DNA of 50,770 nucleotides from Granulicella sp. (GTDB lineage: Bacteria > Acidobacteriota > Terriglobia > Terriglobales > Acidobacteriaceae). This document shows, piece after piece, positions 26,596-33,773 of this stretch (positions are counted from its first letter, which is position 1; each line of letters starts with the position of its first letter). Made by a program: the position numbers and the translations under genes. Location: positions 1 to 50,770 of the forward strand of contig JANYLK010000024.1 of assembly GCA_025357875.1 (NCBI GenBank). Direction: 5' to 3'. Under the pieces are notes generated by a model. The model saw nothing but the letters and a program-made list of their open reading frames with translations. It searched no databases and had not been told where the DNA came from.

Positions 26596-27972
26596 TTAGC
26601 TGAACAACTGATCGTCGAAGGACTGCTTGTCATTCCACATTGGCGTGGGCTCGAAATAGCCGACACCTGGTGCCAAATGCTGCCGCACGACCTCGTCGTT
26701 CAGCGTCACGCCAAGCCCTGGAGTATCGGGCACCTTGATAAACCCTTTGTTGATGATCGGCTTGTCCACCTCGTTCACCAGATCCTGCCACCACGGCACA
26801 TCCAGTGAGTGGTTTTCAAGAGCCAGGAAGTTACGCGTCGCGGCCGCGCAGTGCACATTTGCCATGCAGGCTACCGGAGTACCGGCAAAGTGCATTGCCA
26901 TAGGAACGCCATACCTGTAAGCCATGTCGCCGATCTTGTGTGTGCGCAGGATGCCGCCCGAGGTCGAAAGGTCTGGGTGAATTTTGTCCACCGCATGGGT
27001 GCTACAGAGCTTTTCGAAGTCGGCAAGCTCGTAAATGTCCTCACCTGTCAGCGTTGGTGTGGGACTCGCATCCGTAATCTCTTTGAGCAGATCGGTATAC
27101 CACCACGGAATTACGTCCTCCATCCACTCCAGGTTGTACTTCTCGTACGCACGTCCCAATCGAATAATGGACTTCACGCCAAGATGACCCAGGTGATCGG
27201 TTGAAAGTGGAATCTCGTAGCCAATCGCCTCGCGAATAGCGGATATGTACTCGCAGTACACAGCTATGCCCTTGTCCGTGATCTCGTTGCCAGTAAATGG
27301 ATGCGGAAGACGCTTATCGTATTCGATCGAGTTCTGCCCCGACGGCTCCATGAGTGTGCCCGGCCTGCCCTTCAACAGATCTGTCCCAATATCCACCTTG
27401 ATCCAGGTCAGTCCGCGGTCCTTGCGTTCCTTGGCAATAGCAGCAAACTCCTGCGGAGTGTCAGCCTCGGGCGTGTCCGCGTAGATGCGTATGTCGTCGC
27501 GCCATTTGCCGCCCAGCATCTGGTAAATCGGCGCGCCGTACACCTTGCCCACAATGTCCCAAAGCGCCATCTCGATCGCAACCACGCCGCCGGCTTGGCG
27601 TGAGATTCCGCCGAACTGCGCGATCTTCTCAAAGAGGTAGTCGACATTCAAAGGATTTTCACCAAGAATACGACTCTTCAACGCCATAGCGTATTGGTAA
27701 TTCGCCACATCGCGTACCTCGCCAAGACCATAGACGCCTTGGTTGGTGTCGATTCGAATGATTGGGCAGGGACTGGGTCCGGGCTTCTTGACCACGGTAT
27801 AGCGCAGGTCAGTGATCTTCAATGTTGAAGGACTCGAATTCTTATTGACGTTCTTGACCGAAGTCTGTGCCTCAGCGAGCGGCATACCTTTACCCAGCAT
27901 CCCAGTGGCGAACATCGCCATCGTGGACTTCAGAACATCACGCCTGTTTGTAAAACGATTGATGAAAGTCAT
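26596..27972 (-). CDS. Enolase-superfamily (mandelate racemase-like) sugar-acid dehydratase with Tat signal
   Basis: The product is 458 aa. The N-terminus reads TNRRDVLKSTMAMFATGMLG, a good twin-arginine signal. The body is an MR/MLE enolase-superfamily barrel with WIKVDIG, metal-ligand candidates Asp259 (LSTDHLGH), Glu285 (EWMEDVIPW) and Glu311 (TGEDIY), and His361 (MAMHFAG) as likely general acid/base. Sugar-acid dehydratases such as galactonate, mannonate or gluconate dehydratases have this layout; the substrate cannot be fixed here. It lies 30 bp after the paralogue at 28003 and 36 bp before the RraA-like gene. Family members normally act in the cytoplasm, so the export signal is notable. 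Confidence 0.87.
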   Translation of the reverse strand: MTFINRFTNRRDVLKSTMAMFATGMLGKGMPLAEAQTSVKNVNKNSSPSTLKITDLRYTVVKKPGPSPCPIIRIDTNQGVYGLGEVRDVANYQYAMALKSRILGENPLNVDYLFEKIAQFGGISRQAGGVVAIEMALWDIVGKVYGAPIYQMLGGKWRDDIRIYADTPEADTPQEFAAIAKERKDRGLTWIKVDIGTDLLKGRPGTLMEPSGQNSIEYDKRLPHPFTGNEITDKGIAVYCEYISAIREAIGYEIPLSTDHLGHLGVKSIIRLGRAYEKYNLEWMEDVIPWWYTDLLKEITDASPTPTLTGEDIYELADFEKLCSTHAVDKIHPDLSTSGGILRTHKIGDMAYRYGVPMAMHFAGTPVACMANVHCAAATRNFLALENHSLDVPWWQDLVNEVDKPIINKGFIKVPDTPGLGVTLNDEVVRQHLAPGVGYFEPTPMWNDKQSFDDQLFS

Positions 27973-28002
27973 AGCTCCTCTTTTCTGGTTCTGTTGTAAT
28001 TC

Positions 28003-29262
28003 TCAGCCCCACCACGTTTCGCCTGGAGCAAGATGAGCTTTGGCTACGTCCGGATTGATCTCTACTCCCAGCCCGGGTTTGTCTTCAATCACGTAAGATC
28101 CATTTGTCCAGAACGGTCCTTCATGGATGACCAGGTCTGGCCACCAATCGATCCACTTTGCAAGTTCATGAATTCTGAAGTTATGCATGGACGCCGCGGC
28201 GTGTACGGAAGCGATCGTGCCAATTGGGCTGGCAGGGTTGTGAGCTGCGGTCCAAATGCCATAAAGATTCGCGAAATCAGAGATGCGCTTCGATTCCAGC
28301 AGACCACCCGACTTTGGAATATCAATGTGAACACCTGCGCACGCCTGACTCTCAATGAGTGTGCGGAAGCCGTGCAGGCCATAAAGATTTTCTCCCGTGC
28401 AGATGGGTGTTCGTGTCATGCGCGCAAGTTTCGCCATCGCATCCGTATTCTCAGCAGGTAGCGGATCTTCAGCCCACATCAACCGCAGATGTTCGACCGC
28501 GTTCAACAACGTCGTCGCATCGCTCACGGAGTATTTCCAATGACACTCCATGGCGAAGTCGAAGTCCGGCCCCAGCACGCCCCGAATCGCCTCCATACGA
28601 GTAACAATCCGGTCGATGTCCTTGTTCGTAAGTTGGTTCGTGTAGATGTCGTGCCCGGGCTCGGAGAATGACGGATCCGACGAAGGCGGAACCCCATCAC
28701 CCTGGACCTTAAACGCCGTAAAACCATACTTGTTGTTGGCTTTGGCTTCAGCAATCTGTTGTGGCCAGGATGCGGCTTCTGCCGGCCTGTCAGGGACCTG
28801 CAGGGTACGGTAAAAACGGACGCGATCGCGAAAGCGCCCACCCAGAAGATTGCAGATTGGCGTTTGCAGTAAACGCCCTGCAAGATCCCAGAGCGCAATT
28901 TCAATACCGGATGCAGCCGTGATCGTGACACCGCCGATGGCCCCGTAACCACCACTGCGCATTAGCATTTTTGTGTAGAGGCGGTCGACATTGAGCGGAT
29001 CTTCACCCACCACCAATGGCTTAAATTGGCGAAGGATCATGTCCTTCACCCCGGGGCCCCAGTATGCTTCGCCAATGCCGGAAACGCCGGCATCCGTTTC
29101 GATTTTGATGAGATTCCAGTCCCATGTGCCGCGTACAATCATGCACTTCACGTCGGTGATCTTGACCTTGCGCAGCAGTGATGCGGCCAACGCCTGGTAT
29201 GGCGCGGCGAAGCATAAGCCGGCTGCTGCTCCGAGATGTTGCAGTACTCTGCGTCGCTCCAT
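28003..29262 (-). CDS. Galactonate-dehydratase-like enolase-superfamily protein with Tat signal
   Basis: The product is 419 aa. It starts MERRRVLQHLGAAAGLCFAA, a short twin-arginine signal. The enolase-superfamily body has the FKVQGDG lysine block, metal-ligand candidates Glu239 (FAMECHWKYS), Glu265 (WAEDPLPAE) and Glu291 (TGENLYG), and His341 in AAHNPASPIGT, equivalent to the catalytic His of D-galactonate dehydratase. His241, two residues after the first ligand, matches the second His of that group. The reaction would be loss of water from an aldonic or uronic acid to give a 2-keto-3-deoxy acid. It is first in a three-gene operon behind the promoter at 29328-29357. Confidence 0.87.
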   Translation of the reverse strand: MERRRVLQHLGAAAGLCFAAPYQALAASLLRKVKITDVKCMIVRGTWDWNLIKIETDAGVSGIGEAYWGPGVKDMILRQFKPLVVGEDPLNVDRLYTKMLMRSGGYGAIGGVTITAASGIEIALWDLAGRLLQTPICNLLGGRFRDRVRFYRTLQVPDRPAEAASWPQQIAEAKANNKYGFTAFKVQGDGVPPSSDPSFSEPGHDIYTNQLTNKDIDRIVTRMEAIRGVLGPDFDFAMECHWKYSVSDATTLLNAVEHLRLMWAEDPLPAENTDAMAKLARMTRTPICTGENLYGLHGFRTLIESQACAGVHIDIPKSGGLLESKRISDFANLYGIWTAAHNPASPIGTIASVHAAASMHNFRIHELAKWIDWWPDLVIHEGPFWTNGSYVIEDKPGLGVEINPDVAKAHLAPGETWWG

Positions 29263-29322
29263 CTGTCCCTCGCTTCTACGGCCATACCGATTTCAAGTGA
29301 TCGAGCACCTACATTGCGTGTG

Positions 29323-29357
29323 CCAACCTTATAGGTAGTTTCGGTTGGAAGTGTCAA
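29323..29357 (-). promoter_or_regulatory. Promoter with inverted-repeat operator for the dehydratase operon
   Basis: On the minus strand TTGACA (29352-29357) is followed after 18 bases by TATAAG (29328-29333), about 65 bp from the ATG at 29262. An inverted repeat CCAACC (29343-29348 read on minus) and GGTTGG (29323-29328) spans spacer and -10. A bound regulator, for example the FCD GntR or the LacI protein in this window, would block polymerase. The regulator identity is inference. Confidence 0.65.
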
Positions 29358-29362
29358 GTGTG

Positions 29363-29938
29363 GAATACCAGAATGTAAAAGAAATGCAGATTTGCTCGAA
29401 GTATCGGCGGGAGTCAACCTGACCGAGGTCTTGGTCGGGGCTATGCCCCCTTGAGCGACGCGTCTACACGTCGGATAATTCTGCCAGGAAGACTGACAAT
29501 CAAAGTCGTCACAGCACCCTTCTTTTCGGGCACAGAGATGGGGCGTTCCGGGGGCGGGCCAACAGATACTTTCTCGCAAGTCATGATCTGGAAGACTTCG
29601 TCGCTGTGCTTGACGGCCAAATCCACCATCATCGAAGATGATTTCAAATGCTTCGCCCGAACTTAGATGAGAAAGTTTCCTCCCTGTCAACGCCGCTGTC
29701 ATGCGGCACTCAAAATCGCCTTGCAAGGCTAAACGGACTGGATCTAGGGGGCAACTGCCCTGAGCGCTTCGCGCTCGGCATATCATCCATCACTATTCGG
29801 CGGTTCTTCGCTGATCGCCTATGAGCTGCGCGTCAAAAAAAATTACGACCGAGCTACCCTTGGTTGCCGAGGTCAGCGATAGTCCGTGCTCCTGGCCGAG
29901 TAAAAATCAATAATCTCTGTCGGGCTTTGGGTAGTTTG
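29363..29938. other. Gene-poor stretch between dehydratase operon and GH16 gene
   Basis: No convincing gene. A 68-codon minus-strand ORF at 29441-29647 (VTTLIVSLPGRIIRRVDASL near its end) has no family I recognise and may be a remnant. Three small palindromes lie close together: GCCTTGCAAGGC (29718-29729), GGGCAACTGCCC (29749-29760) and GAGCGCTTCGCGCTC (29762-29776). The last two could act as a terminator for the GH16 gene, although they start about 160 bp past its stop. Confidence 0.45.
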
Positions 29939-31075
29939 CTAGTTCGTGTATAGCCGCACATAATCAATCAGCAATTCGGAAGGGAATGGGGTGCCTGCAT
30001 TCGGGTTACCGGGATAGCCCCCTCCAATCGCGAGGTTCAGCAGGATGAAATTGCTCTGCCCTGCATCAAAAGGCCATACCGACCCGCTCAGTCCACTGAT
30101 GCTTGATGTGGTGAAGGTGGCGTAAGGGTGAGCAGAATCGTCTACGTAATAGGCGACACTACCTTTACTCCAGATGATGCCATAGGTATGCCAGGTAGCC
30201 GCTGTCTGGCCGCTTGGGAAGGAGTACTTGCTCCCCAGGTTTGTGCCGGTAAATCCTGTTCCATGGATTGATCCCGCGTTCCAATCAGGCGAGAGTGCGG
30301 CGTTAACCCGCTCGAGGACATCCTGCTCACCACATGCCGGCCAATTCACAACGCTGATGTTATTGCCCATTAACCATCCGGCAGGCCAAAATCCCTGCGC
30401 CTCAGGTACCTGGGCGCGAAATTCAAGACGACCGTATTGGAAACTGAACAACCCCTGCGTCTTGAGTCGCGCTGACGTATACACCCCGGTCGACGGTTGT
30501 TGCGCAGCGATGTGCAGATACCCATCCGTACCTACGTAAGCGTTGGGTTTGGTCGTGTCGCATGGGGATGCGCTCGAGCCCCAAGCGCAGTAGTTTTCCA
30601 ACTCCGCGTTCCCCCAACCTCCACCGCCCCTGTCATACCCCCATACCGCCGGATTCGGCTGAGCGCTGGCTCCGGTGGTGTTGGTGAATTCGTCCGACCA
30701 GACCAGCGTCCCGGATGCAATGTTTGGTGAGAATGTCTGACTCGTAACGCTGCTCGCGACGTTCCCAGATCCCGAAGCGACGGCCTGCAAGTTCAGGTTA
30801 GAGGCAACCAGGAAGGGTGCCAGGTAGATTTGCGATGAGGTAGTAGGAGTGCTTCCGTCGACTGTGTAGTAAATCGTGGTGCCCGCGGTTACGGCGCCCA
30901 ACTTGACCAGTTGGGCGCCGTTCTGCTGCGCTGCAATGGTTATGCTCGGCGCGGCTGCCTGCGGGTTGGCGCTTAAACTTGAAGGAGTAGAACTTCCTGC
31001 ACCACCGCACCCTAACAGGATCGCCAGAGATACCCCAAAAACGTCCCTGAATTTCAATTGCAAAGACTCCGACAT
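29939..31075 (-). CDS. GH16-family beta-glucanase lipoprotein
   Basis: The product is 378 aa. A lipoprotein signal ends in LLGC with Cys23. Residues about 45-115 resemble a chitobiase C-terminal-type beta-sandwich (GTTIYYTVDGSTPTTSSQIY). The GH16 catalytic domain starts near residue 125 (LVWSDEFTN) and carries the ExDxxE motif as GEQDVLERV with Glu250, Asp252 and Glu255; GWGNAELENY and the terminal LLIDYVRLYTN also fit. GH16 laminarinase-like enzymes cut beta-1,3(-1,4)-glucans of fungi, algae or cereals. The Gln in place of the usual Ile/Leu at the second motif position is uncommon but not catalytic. It is monocistronic and anchored at the cell surface or periplasm. Confidence 0.9.
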   Translation of the reverse strand: MSESLQLKFRDVFGVSLAILLGCGGAGSSTPSSLSANPQAAAPSITIAAQQNGAQLVKLGAVTAGTTIYYTVDGSTPTTSSQIYLAPFLVASNLNLQAVASGSGNVASSVTSQTFSPNIASGTLVWSDEFTNTTGASAQPNPAVWGYDRGGGGWGNAELENYCAWGSSASPCDTTKPNAYVGTDGYLHIAAQQPSTGVYTSARLKTQGLFSFQYGRLEFRAQVPEAQGFWPAGWLMGNNISVVNWPACGEQDVLERVNAALSPDWNAGSIHGTGFTGTNLGSKYSFPSGQTAATWHTYGIIWSKGSVAYYVDDSAHPYATFTTSSISGLSGSVWPFDAGQSNFILLNLAIGGGYPGNPNAGTPFPSELLIDYVRLYTN

Positions 31076-31684
31076 AACAGCCCATCCTAAAATCTGAGCC
31101 TAAGTACCACGCCCTAGAGCACAACTCCAAGCAAGTCGATCTGGCGACAAAGTTGAAGTTCAGAAGTTTGGGCAGCCCGACCGCTGCTGCCTGAAATAGA
31201 ACGTGAAGCGAGTGCCAACCGTGCTGGGTTGGTCTTCAAGTGCGCGGGAGAGGATGGGCTCGTCAGTTGGGCCACAATCTTGGTGGTTCCACATCGTTCA
31301 AGGCTTTCTTGACCGAAACGAGTACTAAAACTTAATCAATGAGCCTACATTCTCAACCCTTACACGTGGTACGCGCAAGGCGCGCGCCGTATAAGGAATC
31401 GACGCGCATTGTCAGGTTCCGCGAATTGAAATGAAGTGAGTCAAGGGCGACACTATTAGCCCTCTTGCAAACTTATCAAGCGCGCAGACTAACATCAACA
31501 TGTGGGTTTACGCATAAGCCTAAAGTTGGCATATCGAGTCTTCAATGGCTTACTAGATCTAGTACCCCCTACGCTCAAGTTTAATATCCCATGAGCCTGA
31601 AGTTCCGCCAGGTTTTCACCCATAAGACTGAAGTTTTCACTAATGGCGAGGCATCGGCCCGATAAATCTCGCATGAATCGCCCA
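31076..31684. other. Gene-poor stretch upstream of GH16 (609 bp)
   Basis: I see no gene here. An 87-codon minus-strand ORF at 31495-31758 overlaps the end of the DUF885 gene and runs through the repeat cluster at 31514-31640, so it is unlikely to be coding. The part nearest 31076 must hold the GH16 promoter, but I cannot point to hexamers. The repeat cluster may be the scar of a mobile element. Confidence 0.5.
31514..31640. repeat. Four degenerate direct repeats, possible IS end remnant
   Basis: Read on the minus strand, four copies follow the pattern ACTTCAG-N-CT-Y-ATGGG: AACTTCAGTCTTATGGG (near 31622-31638), AACTTCAGGCTCATGGG (near 31591-31606), AACTTGAGCGTAGGGG (near 31566-31582) and AACTTTAGGCTTATGCG (near 31511-31527). 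Their core CTNAAGTT octamers on the plus strand start at 31520, 31574, 31597 and 31628. Multiple short repeats at element ends are a feature of IS21-family elements, but no transposase is left here. Confidence 0.4.
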
Positions 31685-33571
31685 CTAGCTCGGTGGCACA
31701 TACTGCGAGGGACGGCGAGAATCGACCATGGGGGGAGATGGTCTTTCTGTGTTGACATCTAAAGCGTGAGCTGGGTGTTCGCCGTAAAACTTCCAGTTAG
31801 TCTGGAAGTCCGCTGTCAGCTTGCCATCTTTTAAAACAGCGCGAAGCATCTCGATGGGCATTGGGCCCTCATGAAGGATGGCGTCGTGAAATTCGCGATC
31901 GCTCATCTTATGCGAGTCGACGAGTTCGTGATGCATGGCGCGGAACTGCAGGCCGCCCATGAGGTAGGCGCACTGGTATAGCGGTCCGACCGAACCATCG
32001 AAGGAACGGCGTACTTCGGCAAGCGCATTTTCAGATTCGAAGCCCACGTTGTCGATGAGAAATTGTACGCACTTCTGCGGAGCCCACTTACCTAGGTGAA
32101 AGTTCATGGTAAAGATCACGCGGGCCGAGCGGTGCATGCGCCATACGAGTGCACCTACGCGCTCTTCCGGCGTGCGTTCGAAACCCTTGTCATAAAACAG
32201 CATCTCCCACCAGAGTGCGTTGCCTTCGCCCCAAAAGGGCGTAGAGAAAGGTCGGCGGTAAGTACGGTATCGCGCGTTCATATAAAACTGCAGGAAATGT
32301 CCGGGGATCATCTCGTGAAACGCCGTAGCGTGCGCGAACGGAATGTTATTGCCCCGCATGCTCATCTCGCGCTGCTCGTACGTCATGGTGTCGGTTGGGT
32401 AGGAGACGCTGATCTGATTGCCACCGGTAAAGAACGGGTTTACGAGCTGGCGTTCAGGCGTCATCATGATCATCATCCACGTCTCATCGGCCAGCGGTGG
32501 AACCGTGACGAGATTATTCTGCTTGACGAAGTCGCTGCCTTCTATCACTAGTTTGCGGATGAGTTCCGGCTGTTCCCCGGGCGCCACGTGCATCTGCTTC
32601 ACCTTCTCGACGGCGGCGTGCCAATCGTCACCATAGCCCATCTCGTGTGAGGCCTTGAGCATCTCCCGCATGCACCAGTCGTACTCGGTCTGCGCGATGG
32701 CAATTAATTCTTCGGGCGTGTACGGAATCATGGAATCGGAAAGCTCGTTGAGCAGTGCCGCGCGGCCGACGGGATCGCCGATGATGGTGGTCTTGTCGTC
32801 GGACTTGATACCGACGACCTTCTCCTTGAGAAAGGAACTGTAGTTTGTCAGCGCTTTATCGGCGTCTTTGTAGGGCAAGTCTACCCACCAGCTGAAGGTG
32901 GGGTCATAACCGTTGTATTGAGTGAACCAGTTCTTGAGTTCGGCGTTAAGTTGGCGCGTAGCTTCTACAGCGCGGTTAGCGATGACCGGATCAATCTTCG
33001 ATTTCGGCTCGGATACGGTGCTGTCGGTTGTGGCCGGGTCATCATGCTGCCGGGCTTCCCGTGGATTGGGGTCGAGCTGCTTGCGGGTCGCGTCGATCAG
33101 CTTCACCATTGCAGTCAGGAGTGCGGCATCTTTTTCTGCATTGGGCTGCTGCATCAGACGTTTTTTGTCCAACAGGTCTTCGATAGTTGTGGCAAAAGGG
33201 AGCAGCACCTGCATTTCTTCCACCTGGCGTTTTTCGATTGTGAGCTGATGGAGAGCGGCGGTAAGCAAGTTTTTGAGCAGGAGGTAATCGACCTTGTCCT
33301 CCTGCGACAAGGAGTTGAAGTCGATTGTCCCAAGCATGGCGAGCTCATCATGATAAAACTTCTCGAATCGCGTAACGTGGGATGGCGAGATGACAAGTGG
33401 GTAACTTCGGGTAAGGGCTATGCGGTCAGCCGTAAACTGCTCGATGACCGTCGGCATGCGGGCATCGGTGGAGTTGCGCGGAGTCGGTACGGCGCAGGCC
33501 ACGTGACAGACGAGACCGGACATCACGGTCAAAGTAGATAACGCCTTGGTCGCGCTCTTGCAAATCCACAT
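31685..33571 (-). CDS. DUF885-family secreted metallopeptidase-like protein
   Basis: The product is 628 aa with an N-terminal signal (ALSTLTVMSGLVCHVACAVP). DUF885 proteins are thought to be zinc carboxypeptidase-like; the hallmark HExxPGH appears as FHEMIPGHFLQFY with His419 and His425. Other family blocks are GEGNALWWEMLFYDKGFERT and SVGPLYQCAYLMGGLQFRAM near residues 450-540. Length fits the family (550-650 aa). It is transcribed away from the GH31 gene, and a region with tandem repeats and a palindrome lies between the two starts. A second DUF885 gene lies on the other side of GH31. Substrate is unknown. Confidence 0.88.
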   Translation of the reverse strand: MWICKSATKALSTLTVMSGLVCHVACAVPTPRNSTDARMPTVIEQFTADRIALTRSYPLVISPSHVTRFEKFYHDELAMLGTIDFNSLSQEDKVDYLLLKNLLTAALHQLTIEKRQVEEMQVLLPFATTIEDLLDKKRLMQQPNAEKDAALLTAMVKLIDATRKQLDPNPREARQHDDPATTDSTVSEPKSKIDPVIANRAVEATRQLNAELKNWFTQYNGYDPTFSWWVDLPYKDADKALTNYSSFLKEKVVGIKSDDKTTIIGDPVGRAALLNELSDSMIPYTPEELIAIAQTEYDWCMREMLKASHEMGYGDDWHAAVEKVKQMHVAPGEQPELIRKLVIEGSDFVKQNNLVTVPPLADETWMMIMMTPERQLVNPFFTGGNQISVSYPTDTMTYEQREMSMRGNNIPFAHATAFHEMIPGHFLQFYMNARYRTYRRPFSTPFWGEGNALWWEMLFYDKGFERTPEERVGALVWRMHRSARVIFTMNFHLGKWAPQKCVQFLIDNVGFESENALAEVRRSFDGSVGPLYQCAYLMGGLQFRAMHHELVDSHKMSDREFHDAILHEGPMPIEMLRAVLKDGKLTADFQTNWKFYGEHPAHALDVNTERPSPPMVDSRRPSQYVPPS

Positions 33572-33655
33572 TTTTCTGTCTCACAAGGATGAATTAGCAA
33601 CGACAAAACTGCCGCGGAGAGCTTCCGGGGGGCTGCCGTGTGCTTTGGGTTTATA

Positions 33656-33693
33656 GAAAGAGTTATACCGAAAGAGTTTACCGTTGTATACAA
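33656..33693. promoter_or_regulatory. Tandem repeat plus TTGTATACAA palindrome in a divergent promoter region
   Basis: GAAAGAGTTATACC (33656-33669) is immediately repeated as GAAAGAGTTTACC (33670-33682), and one base later comes the perfect palindrome TTGTATACAA (33684-33693). The cluster lies between the divergent DUF885 and GH31 genes. Palindromes of this shape are typical operators of GntR-FCD or similar dimeric regulators. Which protein binds is unknown. Confidence 0.5.
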
Positions 33694-33773
33694 ATCAGTA
33701 TTTGTTTTAGTCTCACGTAACCATGTAATTGAATTGCGTGTCTCCCACAGAGGCACAGAGGTGAGAGCTTCCT

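Noticed and set aside
29148..29786. 212-codon minus-strand ORF upstream of the dehydratase operon
   Set aside because: It runs through the predicted promoter and into the galactonate-dehydratase-like gene in another frame, and its sequence resembles no family.
31495..31758. 87-codon minus-strand ORF at the end of the DUF885 gene
   Set aside because: It overlaps the DUF885 3' end and its remaining part is made of the direct repeats; no coding signal.
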